A DNA stretch of 64,000 bases from Saccharopolyspora hordei (lineage in GTDB: Bacteria; Actinomycetota; Actinomycetes; Mycobacteriales; Pseudonocardiaceae), in assembly GCF_013410345.1 (NCBI RefSeq), contig NZ_JACCFJ010000001.1, forward strand, positions 3,633,001 through 3,697,000, read 5' to 3'. The position numbers and the translations under genes are program-made. Numbering within the stretch: the first letter of the stretch is position 1; each line of letters begins with the position of its first letter. Shown in pieces: positions 47,230 to 56,537 of this stretch. The notes beneath the pieces are model-generated. The model saw nothing but the letters and a program-made list of their open reading frames with translations. It searched no databases and had not been told where the DNA came from.

Positions 47230-48363
47230 TCAGAACCGGTCCGGCGAGAGGAAGGCGCGGTCCGGGTGGGCGGCCCCGGACAGCACGTCGGCCACCACCG
47301 CCGCCATCCCCGGCGCGTACTTGAAACCGCGCCCGGAGTGCCCGGTGGTCACCACGACCCGGTCGCTGACGCGCCCGACGAGGGGACGGCCGTCGGTGGT
47401 GTAGAGGTCGGTGAAGGCGTCGGTGCGGATCGGCTCCGGGTGCAGGCCGGGCAGCAACTCCCCCACCGCTGCGGCGATCCGGTGGACCTCCTCCGCGCTG
47501 TGCCGCCGCTCCACGGCGTCCGGCGCGGGCACCGGGTGCGCGGTGACCGCACCGGCGACCTTGACCATGACGTCGTCGACCGTCGGCACGCCGTAGACGT
47601 GCAGCGCGCCGCGGTGGTGGATGAAGATCGGGAACCTCTCGGGCCGGTAGGCGTCGATGTCGTCGGTGCCGAACCAGCTGAGCAGCACGCGGTGCGACTG
47701 GACGACACCGGCCAGCCGGTCCGGCAGGAACCGCCCGGACCACGACCCGGCGGCGACCACGACCTGCCCGACCCGGTGCGTCGCGCCGCCCGCGGTGCGC
47801 ACCTGCACCCCGTCGTCGTGCTCGACGAGGTCGGTGACCTCGGTGTGGCGCAGCACCGCGGCCCCGGCCCGCTCGGCGACGCGGGCGGCGCTGAGCACCG
47901 CCTGCTCGCAGCGCAGGAACCCGGCCTGCTCGTCGAGCACGGCGACCTCGCCGTCGCCGAGGGCGTGCTGCGGGTAGCGCTCGGCAGCTTCGGCGGCGCT
48001 GAGCACGCGCACCGGCACCCCGGTGGCGCGGGCGTTGGCGAGCAGCCCGGCGATGTAGTCGCCGTCGGCGTCGCCGATCGCCAGTCCGCCGCACTGGGTC
48101 AGGATCCGCGCCCCGGACTCGTCCTCGAGCTCCCGCCACAGCCGCAAGGAGTCCCGCAGCAGCGGCACGTACTCGCGTCCCTCGGCGTAGGCCAGCCGGA
48201 ACAACCGGGTCTCGCCGCCGACCGCGCCCCGGTCGTGCCCGGGCGAGAACTGCTCGAACGCCAGCACCGGGACACCGCGCCGGGCGAGCTGCCAGGCGAG
48301 CATGCTGCCCATCGTGCCGGTGCCGACGATGCCGACCTCGGCGTCCAGTCCGACTGCGCTCAT
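47230..48363 (-). CDS. Sarcosine oxidase/N-methyltryptophan oxidase-like flavoprotein
   Basis: A 377-residue monomeric sarcosine-oxidase-family enzyme. FAD motif GIVGTGTMGSMLAWQLARRG (residues 11-30), then GHDRGAVGGETRLFRLAYAEG, and the late GHSGRGFKYAPGMA. The family's covalent flavin Cys (in CMYT) aligns with Asp here (TDLYTTDG), so FAD is probably held without the covalent bond. It oxidises an N-methyl or secondary amine; the amino-acid ABC importer immediately upstream probably supplies the substrate. GGAGGAGAGG precedes the start. Confidence 0.85.
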   Translation of the reverse strand: MSAVGLDAEVGIVGTGTMGSMLAWQLARRGVPVLAFEQFSPGHDRGAVGGETRLFRLAYAEGREYVPLLRDSLRLWRELEDESGARILTQCGGLAIGDADGDYIAGLLANARATGVPVRVLSAAEAAERYPQHALGDGEVAVLDEQAGFLRCEQAVLSAARVAERAGAAVLRHTEVTDLVEHDDGVQVRTAGGATHRVGQVVVAAGSWSGRFLPDRLAGVVQSHRVLLSWFGTDDIDAYRPERFPIFIHHRGALHVYGVPTVDDVMVKVAGAVTAHPVPAPDAVERRHSAEEVHRIAAAVGELLPGLHPEPIRTDAFTDLYTTDGRPLVGRVSDRVVVTTGHSGRGFKYAPGMAAVVADVLSGAAHPDRAFLSPDRF

Positions 48364-48411
48364 GTGCCGCCTCTCCTCCGGGTTGGGTGCTGCGTGTCGG
48401 TCGGGGTGCGG

Positions 48412-49173
48412 TCAGAGCACCTTCGACAGGAACGACCTGGTGCGCTCGTGCTGCGGTGCGGCGATGACCTCGCGCGGGTCGCCGCGCTCGACGACGGTCC
48501 CCTCGTCCATGAACACCAGCGTGCCCGCCACTTCCCGGGCGAATCCGATCTCGTGCGTCACCACCAGCATGGTCATGCCGTCCGCGGCCAGGTCGCGCAT
48601 GGTCGCCAGCACCTCGCCGACCAGCTCCGGGTCCAGCGCCGAGGTCGGTTCGTCGAACAGCATCACCTTGGGCCGCATGGCCAGCGCCCGGGCGATGGCC
48701 ACGCGCTGCTGCTGCCCGCCGGACAGCTGCGCGGGATAGGCGTCCTCCCGCGCGGCGAGCCCCACGCGGTCGAGCAGGCCGCGCGCCCGCTCGACCGCCT
48801 CGTCGCGCGGTTCGCCCCGCACCCGGCAGGGCGCTTCCACGAGGTTCTCCAGCACCGTCAGGTGCGGGAAGAGGTGGAACCGCTGGAACACCATGCCGAT
48901 CTCGGCGCGCTGCCGGGCGATGTCGCGTTCGGGCAGTTCCACCAGCTTGGTGCCGTTGCGGCGGTAGCCGATCCAGTCACCGTCCACCCGGACCTCGCCG
49001 GCGTCGACGCGCTCGAGGTGGTTGATGCAGCGCAGCAGGGTGGACTTGCCGCAGCCGCTGGGGCCGATGAGGCAGCAGACCTCGCCCCGCTCCACGGTCA
49101 GGTCGACGCCGCGCAGCGCCTGCACCGGGCCGAACGACTTGCGGACGCCCTTGAGCTCGACCAACGGGCTCAT
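48412..49173 (-). CDS. Polar amino-acid ABC transporter ATP-binding protein
   Basis: A 253-residue ATPase of the GlnQ/HisP type. Walker A GPSGCGKST (residues 37-45), Q-loop MVFQRFHLFPHLTV, signature LSGGQQQRVAIARAL, Walker B VMLFDEPTSALDP, H-loop VTHEIGFA. Its ATG overlaps the permease stop by four bases. It powers uptake with the permease and binding protein upstream. Confidence 0.95.
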   Translation of the reverse strand: MSPLVELKGVRKSFGPVQALRGVDLTVERGEVCCLIGPSGCGKSTLLRCINHLERVDAGEVRVDGDWIGYRRNGTKLVELPERDIARQRAEIGMVFQRFHLFPHLTVLENLVEAPCRVRGEPRDEAVERARGLLDRVGLAAREDAYPAQLSGGQQQRVAIARALAMRPKVMLFDEPTSALDPELVGEVLATMRDLAADGMTMLVVTHEIGFAREVAGTLVFMDEGTVVERGDPREVIAAPQHERTRSFLSKVL

Positions 49174-50024
49174 GCCGTCGCTCCCTTGCCGTAGTGGCGT
49201 TCCACGTAGTGCTGGACGACGGTGAGCACCGACGTCATCGCCAGGTACCACAGCGCGGCGACGATGAGCAGCGGCATGGTCTGGTAGGTGCGGGAGTAGA
49301 TCACCTGCGCGCTGTGCATCAGGTCCATCGCGCCGAGGACGCTGACCAGCGAGGTGTTCTTCAGCGTGGCCACCGTCTGGTTCGCCGTCGGCGGGACGAT
49401 GATCCGCATGGCCTGCGGCAGGACGATCCGGCGCAGGATGTGCAGCTTCCCCATGCCCAGCGCCTGCGCCGCCTCGGTCTGCCCGCGGTCGACGCCCAGC
49501 AACCCGCCGCGCACGATCTCGGCCATGTAGGCGCCCTCGTTGAGCGCCAGGCCGAGCAGCGCGGCGACGAACGGGGTGATGATGACGTTGGCGTTGCCGG
49601 ACAGCAGCACCGGCCCGAACGGGACCTTCAGCTCCAGCACCGGGTACAGCGCGGAGAGGTTGAACCAGAAGATCAGCTGGATCAGCAGCGGGGTGCCGCG
49701 GAAGAACCAGGTGTAGGCGGCTGCGGCGCCGCTGATGAGCGTGCTGGTGGACAGCCGCATCACGGCCAGCACGATGCCCAGCAGCAGGCCCAGGACCATG
49801 GTGAGCGCGGTGAGCTCCACGGTGAGCAGCGCGCCGGCGGCGATGGAGCGCGCGGTGAGGTACTGGGCGACGACGTCCCACTCGTACTGCTCGTTGGTCA
49901 GCAGGCTGTGCACCAACCCGGCCGCGAGCAGCACGAGCACGGCGGTGCCGACCGCCCGCCAGGGCCGGCGGCGCTTGACGATCACCAGGTCGGGGCCACC
50001 GACCGCGGAGTCCACTGTGGTCAT
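49170..50024 (-). CDS. Polar amino-acid ABC transporter permease
   Basis: A 284-residue membrane protein of the HisM/GlnP type with about six helices. The inner-membrane coupling motif is EAAQALGMGKLHILRRIVLPQAMRIIVPP (EAA loop), and TWFFRGTPLLIQLIFWF is typical. A soluble N-terminal 25 residues precedes the first helix. ATG overlaps the binding-protein stop. A CCACAGTGGAC copy (minus strand, 50010-50020) lies in its first codons. Confidence 0.93.
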   Translation of the reverse strand: MTTVDSAVGGPDLVIVKRRRPWRAVGTAVLVLLAAGLVHSLLTNEQYEWDVVAQYLTARSIAAGALLTVELTALTMVLGLLLGIVLAVMRLSTSTLISGAAAAYTWFFRGTPLLIQLIFWFNLSALYPVLELKVPFGPVLLSGNANVIITPFVAALLGLALNEGAYMAEIVRGGLLGVDRGQTEAAQALGMGKLHILRRIVLPQAMRIIVPPTANQTVATLKNTSLVSVLGAMDLMHSAQVIYSRTYQTMPLLIVAALWYLAMTSVLTVVQHYVERHYGKGATA

Positions 50025-50947
50025 CGGTGCTCCTGGCTCTCGGGGACTTCCAGGACCGGCTCGGGCACGGCGTTGGCGGTCATGCCCCACCGGAAGAAGA
50101 TGTGCTGGTAGCTCCCGCCCGCCATGAGCGCGCGCAGCGCGGCCTGCACGGCCGGGGTGAGGTCGGAGCCCTTCGGCAGGCCGATCGTGATCGGGCTGCG
50201 GTTGAGCTCGCCGATCACCTCGAAGGAGTCCGGCGCCTGGGTCCGGGCGTAGGCCAGCACGGGCGAGTCGGCGAACACCGCGTCCACCCGGCCGCTGTCG
50301 AGCTGCAGCAGGGCGTCGTTCTGGCTGGGCAGCACGACCGGTTCGATGGGGTCCTCGCCGCGGCAGGTGGCGGCGTCGAGCTCCGGCAGCCGCTGGGACT
50401 CCTGGATCGACCCCTGCTGCACGGCGACCTTGGAGCCGCACAAGCGGTCCGGTGCCAGCCCGAGCGGGTTGCGGGCCTTGACCGCGACGCTGCTGCCCCA
50501 GCTGCCGTAGCGCACCATGTCCAGCGCCTCCAGCCGCTTCGCCGTCGGCGACATGCTGGAGATCGTCAGGTCGTAGCGCCGTGCCTGCAGGCCGGGGATG
50601 ATCCCGTCCAGCGGGACGTCGTGCAGCACCACCGGGATGTCGAGCACCCGGCCGATCGCGCGGGCCAGGTCCGGGTTGAGGCCGACGATGGTGGTGTTGT
50701 CCTCGGCGTAGAACTTCGTCGGCGCGCTGGAGACGTTCATGACCACGTGGAGGGCACCGGCCTCGCGGACGCGGGCCGGGAGCAGCGCGGCGGCGACCGG
50801 ATCGGGGGCGAGGCCCTCGAAGGTCTCCAGCACGGGCCCGGCGGCGGTGCCGGGGGCGTTCTCGTCCGGGGTGCTGCACCCGAGGACGGACAGCACCGCG
50901 AGCAGCGCGACGAGGACCCGGAGACGGCCGGTCGACGCGTGCGGCAT
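50021..50947 (-). CDS. Amino-acid ABC transporter substrate-binding lipoprotein
   Basis: A 308-residue extracytoplasmic binding protein of family 3. Signal peptide RLRVLVALLAVLSVLGC with a lipobox; lipidated Cys about residue 24. IVGLNPDLARAIGRVLDIPV and DGIIPGLQARRYDLTISSMSPTAKR are the usual first-lobe signatures, and VAVQQGSIQE and RVDAVFADSPV the second. Ligand probably a polar or N-methylated amino acid, given the oxidase in the same cluster. ATG 50947 is preferred, with GGGAG upstream. Confidence 0.92.
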   Translation of the reverse strand: MPHASTGRLRVLVALLAVLSVLGCSTPDENAPGTAAGPVLETFEGLAPDPVAAALLPARVREAGALHVVMNVSSAPTKFYAEDNTTIVGLNPDLARAIGRVLDIPVVLHDVPLDGIIPGLQARRYDLTISSMSPTAKRLEALDMVRYGSWGSSVAVKARNPLGLAPDRLCGSKVAVQQGSIQESQRLPELDAATCRGEDPIEPVVLPSQNDALLQLDSGRVDAVFADSPVLAYARTQAPDSFEVIGELNRSPITIGLPKGSDLTPAVQAALRALMAGGSYQHIFFRWGMTANAVPEPVLEVPESQEHR

Positions 50948-51092
50948 GCGGGCTCCCGGAGGCCGGTGGTGCCTGGGTGGCGAAGGTGCCCGAATGCTCG
51001 CCGCGCGGACAGGCGGAAGCAAGGCCCGCCAGCACCACTGATCTCGGCGGCGTGCCCCAGCAGGTCTTGCGCTCGGCTCCTGGACAGCGCGG

Positions 51093-51329
51093 TCAGAAGG
51101 TGCGCATGAACCGGTCGAAGGCGGCGTTGGCCGAGGCCCACTCCAGGGTCAGCATCTCGGTCGGCACGCCCGGGCGCGGCTCGGCGTCGACCGTGACCGC
51201 GAAGCCCGGCCCGGAGACCCGGCGGCGCAGTTGCACCAGGTGCCCGCCGGCGGAGCGGCCCAGCCGCTCGCCGTTCTCCTTGGTCCGGACCTCACCTGGC
51301 TGCAGGTCGGCCGCGTTGAACTCCGCCAT
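51093..51329 (-). CDS. Small hypothetical protein, 78 residues
   Basis: MAEFNAADLQPGEVRTKENG opens a small soluble protein that ends ASANAAFDRFMRTF. No membrane part, Cys, or known motif. The ribosome site is weak (AGGGG close to ATG). It lies between copA and the ABC binding protein on the same strand. I do not recognise a family. Confidence 0.6.
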   Translation of the reverse strand: MAEFNAADLQPGEVRTKENGERLGRSAGGHLVQLRRRVSGPGFAVTVDAEPRPGVPTEMLTLEWASANAAFDRFMRTF

Positions 51330-51379
51330 GCCCCTGTTGTAACCCACTCCGCGCCCCGCGGCACTCCCCCGCACGCGGC

Positions 51380-51412
51380 GGTGCCCGCCGGACACGGGGT
51401 CCGACGGGCACC
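51380..51412 (-). terminator. Hairpin terminator of copA
   Basis: GGTGCCCG (51380-51387) pairs with CGGGCACC (51405-51412), extended by CGGAC/GTCCG, just after the copA stop. Confidence 0.7.
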
Positions 51413-51427
51413 GGACGGGGACTCGCG

Positions 51428-53692
51428 CTAGTCCTGCGGCGCGGCGGGGATGCCGCTGCGGAAACCGCGCAACCGCAGGCTGTTGCCGACCACGAACGCC
51501 GAGCTGAACGCCATCGCCGCGCCGGCGATCATCGGGTTGAGCAGCCCGGCGGCGGCCAGCGGCAAGGCGGCCACGTTGTAGACGAACGCCCAGAACAGGT
51601 TGCCCCGGATGGTGCGCAGGGTCCGGCGGGACAACCGGATGGCGTCGGCCGCCAGCCGCAGGTCGCCGCGCACGAGGGTGAGGTCGCTGGCCTCGATCGC
51701 GACGTCGGTGCCGGTGCCCACGGCCAGGCCGAGGTCGGCCTGGGCGAGGGCGGCGGCGTCGTTGACCCCGTCGCCGACCATCGCCACCACCTTGCCCTCG
51801 GACTGCAGGCGCTTGACGACGTCGACCTTGTCCGCGGGCAAGACCTCGGCGACGACCTCCTCGATGCCGACCTCGTCGGCCACCGCGCGGGCCACGGCCT
51901 CGTTGTCGCCGGTGAGCAGCACCGGGGTCAGGCCCAGCTCGCGCAGCTGCGCGACGGCCTCGGCGGAGGTGGGCTTGACGGTGTCGGCGACGACCAGCAC
52001 GGCGCGGACGGCACCGTCCCAGCCGACGGCGACCGCGGTGCGACCCCGCTCCTCGGCCGCCGCCTTCGCCCCGGCCAGGTCCGCGGGCAGCTGCAGGCTC
52101 CACTCGGCCAGCAGCGCGGCGCGTCCCACGAGCACCGCCCGCCCGTCCACGACGCCCTGCACGCCGAGGCCCTCGACGTTGCTGAAGTCCTCGACCGCGG
52201 GCAGCTCGCCCACGCGCTCCTGCGCCCCGCGGGCGATGGCCTGGGCGATCGGGTGCTCGGAGGCGTGCTCCAGCGCCCCGGCCAGCCGCAGCACCTCCTC
52301 GGCGTCCTCCCCGTCGGCCACGTGCACGTCGACCAGCGCCATCTGGCCGGTGGTGACGGTGCCGGTCTTGTCCAGCACGACGGTGTCGACCCGGCGGGTG
52401 GACTCCAGCACCTCCGGCCCCTTGATGAGGACGCCGAGCTGGGCGCCGCGCCCGGTGCCGACCAGCAGCGCGGTCGGGGTGGCCAGGCCGAGGGCGCACG
52501 GGCAGGCGATGATGAGCACGGCCACCGCCGCGGTGAACGCCGCCGTCGGTGTCCCGCCGGAGAGCAGCCAGAACGCCAGCGTGCCCAGCGCCAGCACGAT
52601 CACCGCCGGCACGAACACCGCGGAGATCCGGTCCGCGAGCCGCTGCACGGCCGCCTTGCCGGTCTGGGCCTCCTCGACGAGCGCGGCCATCCGCGCCAGC
52701 TGGGTGTCCGCCCCGACGCGGGTGGCCCGCACCACGAGCCGACCGCCCGCGTTGACCGTCGCGCCCACGACGCCGTCGCCGGGCGCGACCTCGACCGGCA
52801 CGGACTCGCCGGTGAGCATGCTGGCGTCGACGGCCGAGCGGCCCTCCTCGACCACGCCGTCGGTGGCGACCTTCTCGCCGGGGCGGACCACGAACCGGTC
52901 GCCCACGGCCAGCCGCTCCACCGGGACGCGCACCTCACGCCCGTCGCGCAGCACCGCGACGTCCTTGGCGCCCAGCTCCAGCAGGGCCCGCAGCGCCGCG
53001 CCCGCCCGCCGCTTGGAGCGCGCCTCGAAGTACCGCCCGGCCAGGACGAAGCTCGTCACGCCCGCGGCGACCTCGAGGTAGATCGCCCCGTCCCCGCTCG
53101 TCCGCCCGACGGTCAGCTCGAACGCGTGGGTCGTCCCGGGCGTCCCGGCGGTGCCGAACAGCAGCGCGTACAGCGACCACGCGAACGCCGCCAGCGTGCC
53201 CATCGAGATGAGCGTGTCCATCGCGGCCGCGCCGTGCCGCAGGTTGGCCCAGGTGGCCTGGTGGAACGGCCACGCGCCCCACAGCACCACCGGGGTGGCC
53301 AGCACCAGCGAGGCCCACTGCCAGTGGGGGAACTGCAGCGCCGGGACCATCGCCATCGCGACCACCGGCACCGACAGCACCACCGACACCAGCAGCCGCA
53401 GCCGCAGCGAGCGGGTCGGGTCGTCGGCCTCCTCCGCGCCCTCCTCGTCCCGCACGGGCAGGGTGGCGCGGTAGCCCGCGGCCTCGACGGTGTCGACCAG
53501 CTGCTGCGGGTCGAGCCCGTCGGGGACGCTGACGGTCGCCTTCTCGGTGGCGTAGTTGACGGTGGCCTGGACGCCGTCGAGCTTGTTCAGCTTCCGCTCG
53601 ATCCGCGCTGCGCACGAAGCGCAGGTCATCCCGCTGATCGCCAGTTCGACCTGCCGCCCGGCGACGGGAGCGGAGTCGTGCACCTCGGTCAT
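51428..53692 (-). CDS. copA: Copper-exporting P1B-type ATPase
   Basis: A 754-residue copper pump. One N-terminal heavy-metal domain with GMTCASC (Cys24, Cys27), actuator TGES near residue 294, the metal-site CPC motif at 397-399, phosphorylated Asp in DKTGT (441-445), the SEHP dipeptide near 476, and GDGVND later. About eight helices. It exports Cu(I) from the cytosol using ATP. The copper chaperone lies 36 bases upstream in the same operon, controlled by a CsoR-type operator. Confidence 0.96.
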   Translation of the reverse strand: MTEVHDSAPVAGRQVELAISGMTCASCAARIERKLNKLDGVQATVNYATEKATVSVPDGLDPQQLVDTVEAAGYRATLPVRDEEGAEEADDPTRSLRLRLLVSVVLSVPVVAMAMVPALQFPHWQWASLVLATPVVLWGAWPFHQATWANLRHGAAAMDTLISMGTLAAFAWSLYALLFGTAGTPGTTHAFELTVGRTSGDGAIYLEVAAGVTSFVLAGRYFEARSKRRAGAALRALLELGAKDVAVLRDGREVRVPVERLAVGDRFVVRPGEKVATDGVVEEGRSAVDASMLTGESVPVEVAPGDGVVGATVNAGGRLVVRATRVGADTQLARMAALVEEAQTGKAAVQRLADRISAVFVPAVIVLALGTLAFWLLSGGTPTAAFTAAVAVLIIACPCALGLATPTALLVGTGRGAQLGVLIKGPEVLESTRRVDTVVLDKTGTVTTGQMALVDVHVADGEDAEEVLRLAGALEHASEHPIAQAIARGAQERVGELPAVEDFSNVEGLGVQGVVDGRAVLVGRAALLAEWSLQLPADLAGAKAAAEERGRTAVAVGWDGAVRAVLVVADTVKPTSAEAVAQLRELGLTPVLLTGDNEAVARAVADEVGIEEVVAEVLPADKVDVVKRLQSEGKVVAMVGDGVNDAAALAQADLGLAVGTGTDVAIEASDLTLVRGDLRLAADAIRLSRRTLRTIRGNLFWAFVYNVAALPLAAAGLLNPMIAGAAMAFSSAFVVGNSLRLRGFRSGIPAAPQD

Positions 53693-53728
53693 CTGCCAGT
53701 CACTTCCTCACGATCAGCGGCCCGCGGC

Positions 53729-53935
53729 TCACGAGGCCAGCTGGTAGCCGGCCTCTTCGACAGCAGCGCGCACCTGGTCGGCGCTGACCTCCCGGTCACT
53801 GGTGACCGTGACCGCCCCGGTGGGCAGGTCGACCTGGACGCCGGTCACGCCCTCGATCGCGCCGACCTCCTCGGTCACCGAGAGCACGCAGTGCTGGCAG
53901 GTCATGCCGGTCACGGTGTAGGTCGTCTGGCTCAT
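53729..53935 (-). CDS. copZ: Copper chaperone (heavy-metal-associated domain)
   Basis: A 68-residue HMA-domain protein with the metal motif GMTCQHC (two Cys) and the rest of the ferredoxin-like fold (VTGVQVDLPTGAVTVTSDREVSADQVRAAVEEAGY). It passes Cu(I) to CopA. First gene of the operon, 56 bases from the CsoR-type operator. Confidence 0.93.
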   Translation of the reverse strand: MSQTTYTVTGMTCQHCVLSVTEEVGAIEGVTGVQVDLPTGAVTVTSDREVSADQVRAAVEEAGYQLAS

Positions 53936-53990
53936 CCGCGTTCACCTCTCCACGCTCCTGCGCGCCACGGGGCGCGCCCACACGCCCTTT

Positions 53991-54007
53991 ATACCCTAGG
54001 GGGGTAT
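53991..54007. promoter_or_regulatory. CsoR-type copper operator
   Basis: ATACCC-TAGGG-GGGTAT is a perfect 6-5-6 inverted repeat with the GC-rich core flanked by AT that defines CsoR sites upstream of copZ/copA in actinobacteria. No csoR gene is in the window, so the repressor acts from elsewhere. Confidence 0.85.
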
Positions 54008-54180
54008 GGGGGTCAAAGCCGGGAGCCAGGTGCGACACGGCCCTGACCAGGGCTACCGGCGAGCGCGGGGCGCGGTTGGCATGCTGGGAGCGACCGAGGA
54101 CGCCGACCGGCGTCGAGCACCACCCGCCCACGGAGGAGCACAGTGAGCACCGAGGCCGAGCACCCGACGCACGATGCCGG

Positions 54181-54570
54181 TCAGGCCTCCACCCAGCCGT
54201 GCCGCACGGCCACCTGGGTGAGCTTCTGCCGCACCTGCAGGATCTGCTCGGCGGTCATCGTCGGCGACGCGCTCAGCAGCGACTCGGTGATCAGGTCGTG
54301 GAACTCCTTCGCGGAGAGCACGTCGAAGAGCTCCTCGTCGGCCGACTCACCGGACCGCTCCGCGGCCTGCCGCACGATCCGCACGTGGGACGCCTTCGGG
54401 CCGCGGTCGCTCTCCTCCAGGTCGAACTCCACGACCACACCCGGAGCGACCAGCCGCTTGTCGAAGGTCAAGTCGTTGACGTGGATGAACACGTCCTCGC
54501 CGCCCACCTCGGGGGCCACGAACCCGTAACCGCGGACCTCGTCGAACCGAACGACCTTGCCCGTAACCAT
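54181..54570 (-). CDS. Cold-shock domain protein with C-terminal extension
   Basis: A 129-residue protein. Residues 1-67 are a cold-shock domain with RNP1-like GYGFVAP and RNP2-like DVFIHV, starting MVTGKVVRFDEVRGYGF. The next 60 residues are a charged helical extension (FDVLSAKEFHDLITESL) found in some actinobacterial CspB-type proteins. It binds single-stranded RNA/DNA. Start ATG 54570, with GGGAA upstream. Confidence 0.93.
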   Translation of the reverse strand: MVTGKVVRFDEVRGYGFVAPEVGGEDVFIHVNDLTFDKRLVAPGVVVEFDLEESDRGPKASHVRIVRQAAERSGESADEELFDVLSAKEFHDLITESLLSASPTMTAEQILQVRQKLTQVAVRHGWVEA

Positions 54571-54767
54571 CAACCAGTTCCCACTTCCGCAACGCACCCC
54601 GCACCCCGTTCACGGGGACGCGGCATTGTACCGCCGGGGACCACGGCCGCGCACCCAGTCCACAGAGGACGCCGCGGGCGGCGGCAACCGCTCGATCGGC
54701 GGATAGGTCCCCCGCGCACGACCGCACACAATGCCTGGGACCTGTCCCGACCGCGGGGAGCTGCTGC

Positions 54768-56069
54768 ATGGACGCCTACGACGTCGTGGTCATCGGTGCC
54801 GGGTTCGCCGGACTCGTCGCCGCTCGCGAGCTGGCCCTGCGCGGGCACGCGGTGGTGGTGCTCGAAGCGCGCGACCGCATCGGCGGGCGGACCTGGACCG
54901 ACGAGCGCTGGGGCCGCCGCCTGGAGCTGGGCGGCACCTGGGTGCACTGGCTGCAACCGCACGTCTGGAGCGAGATCACCCGCTACGGCCAGCGCATCGA
55001 GCCGAGCCCGTCGTCGCAGACCGTGCTCTGGGTCGCCGACGGCGCGGTGCACCGGGGCAGCCCGGCGGAGTTCGACGCGCTGATCACCCCCGCCATGGAC
55101 CGGTTGGCGCAGGACAGCCGGACCTGGTTCCCGCTGCCGTACGAGCCGCTGCACCGCAGCGACCTGGACCGCATCGACCAGCTCTCGGTCGCCGACTACT
55201 TCGCCGGGCTCGACCTCTCCCGCACCGAGCGCGAGGTGACCACCGGCGTGTGGGCCGAGCACTTCAACGGCCCGGCCGCGGTCTCCGGGCTCACCCAGGC
55301 CATGCGCTGGTGCGCGGCCGCCTCCGGCGACTGGCAGCTGCTGCACCAGGCCACCGCCAGCTACCGGCTCACCGAGGGCACCGCGGCGCTGGCGAGCGCG
55401 ATCGCCGCCGACGGCGGGGCCGAGGTCCGGCTCGGCACACGGGTCACGGGCGTCTCCCACGACACCGGGGGCGCGACGGTGAGCACCGCCGACGGCGCCC
55501 GGTTCTCCGCCCGGCAGGTGATCTGCACGCTGCCGCTCAACGTGCTGGACAGCATCGACTTCCAGCCCGCACTCCCCGCGGCCAAGCTGGCCGCCGGCGC
55601 CGAGCGCACCGCCTCGCAGGGGCTCAAGACCTGGATCCGGGTGCGCGGGGAGGTCGCGCCGTTCACCGCGTACGCGCCCGACGTCCACGACCTGACCTGG
55701 GTGCGCACCGAGTGCACAGTGGACGGCGACAGCGTGCTGGTCGCCTTCGGTCCCCGCGCCGCCGACCTCGCGCCGGACGACGCCGAGGGCGTCACCCGCG
55801 CCCTGCGGACCTGGCGCGACGACCTGGAGGTGTTCGACGTCACCGGGCACGACTGGATGCGTGACGAGTTCTCCCGCGAGACCTGGCCGATGCAGCGGCC
55901 GGGCCAGCTGACCCGCTACCTGGCTGCCCTGCAGGAGCCGCACGGCCCGGTCCGCTTCGCCGGCTCGGACGTCGCCACCGGGTGGGCCGGGTTCATCGAC
56001 GGCGCGATCGAGAGCGGCCTGCGCGCCTCGCGGGCCGCGCACGAGGTGCTGCGCGGCCCGCGAGGCTGA
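54768..56069 (+). CDS. Flavin monoamine oxidase family protein
   Basis: A 433-residue FAD oxidase. Dinucleotide motif VVVIGAGFAGLVAARELALRGH (residues 6-27), GGRTWTDE for FAD, substrate-side GGTWVHWLQPHVW, and the C-terminal RFAGSDVATGWAGFIDGAIESG. Members oxidise amines (putrescine, tyramine or other) with H2O2 release. The substrate is unknown; length matches the bacterial MAO group. Divergent from the cold-shock gene. Confidence 0.88.
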   Translation: MDAYDVVVIGAGFAGLVAARELALRGHAVVVLEARDRIGGRTWTDERWGRRLELGGTWVHWLQPHVWSEITRYGQRIEPSPSSQTVLWVADGAVHRGSPAEFDALITPAMDRLAQDSRTWFPLPYEPLHRSDLDRIDQLSVADYFAGLDLSRTEREVTTGVWAEHFNGPAAVSGLTQAMRWCAAASGDWQLLHQATASYRLTEGTAALASAIAADGGAEVRLGTRVTGVSHDTGGATVSTADGARFSARQVICTLPLNVLDSIDFQPALPAAKLAAGAERTASQGLKTWIRVRGEVAPFTAYAPDVHDLTWVRTECTVDGDSVLVAFGPRAADLAPDDAEGVTRALRTWRDDLEVFDVTGHDWMRDEFSRETWPMQRPGQLTRYLAALQEPHGPVRFAGSDVATGWAGFIDGAIESGLRASRAAHEVLRGPRG

Positions 56070-56073
56070 CCGC

Positions 56074-56268
56074 TCACACGCGCGGGAGCGGGATGCCGGG
56101 ACGCTCCGAGGAGGCAGGTCCGTTCTCGACGTAGTCGGCGGCGAACCGCATGCCCGCCTGGTACGCCTCGACCCGCGCGCGGCCGATCTCGGCTTCGATG
56201 TCCTCGGGGTTGAGCTCTTCGGCCAACGATCGCACTTCCGCCAGGCGACGGTTGGTCACCTCGTCCAT
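56074..56268 (-). CDS. Small hypothetical protein, 64 residues
   Basis: MDEVTNRRLAEVRSLAEELN starts a helical, acidic small protein, ending PGIPLPRV. AGGAG lies six bases before the ATG. It converges with the amine oxidase, four bases apart. Function unknown; the shape is reminiscent of small helical partner proteins. Confidence 0.55.
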   Translation of the reverse strand: MDEVTNRRLAEVRSLAEELNPEDIEAEIGRARVEAYQAGMRFAADYVENGPASSERPGIPLPRV

Positions 56269-56376
56269 GTCCGCTCCTGTCCTTCCGCATCGGCTCACCC
56301 CTGATCCTCGCCACTCCCGGCCGGGTCTGCACGATCGGGTGGCCGACCGCGGCAGGACCGACCCCGACGGCCCACC

Positions 56377-56400
56377 GAGAGCGATCGCACGATCGCGCTC
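56377..56400. promoter_or_regulatory. Near-perfect palindrome upstream of the crotonase gene
   Basis: GAGAGCGATCG (56377-56387) and CGATCGCGCTC (56390-56400) match as inverted repeats except one pair, across a 2-base centre. It lies 137 bases before the crotonase start and 109 bases from the start of the divergent small gene: a candidate operator. Confidence 0.45.
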
Positions 56401-56537
56401 GGTGACCGCCAGGGTGTCCGGGCCGGGGTCGGCTGGCGCACACCGTCCTCGATCTCGAGCAGGCGTTCGGCGAGGATGAGGCCGCAAGGCCGAACCGCTG
56501 CGGCACCGCGCGTGCCCACGAGCAACGGAAGCGACTG

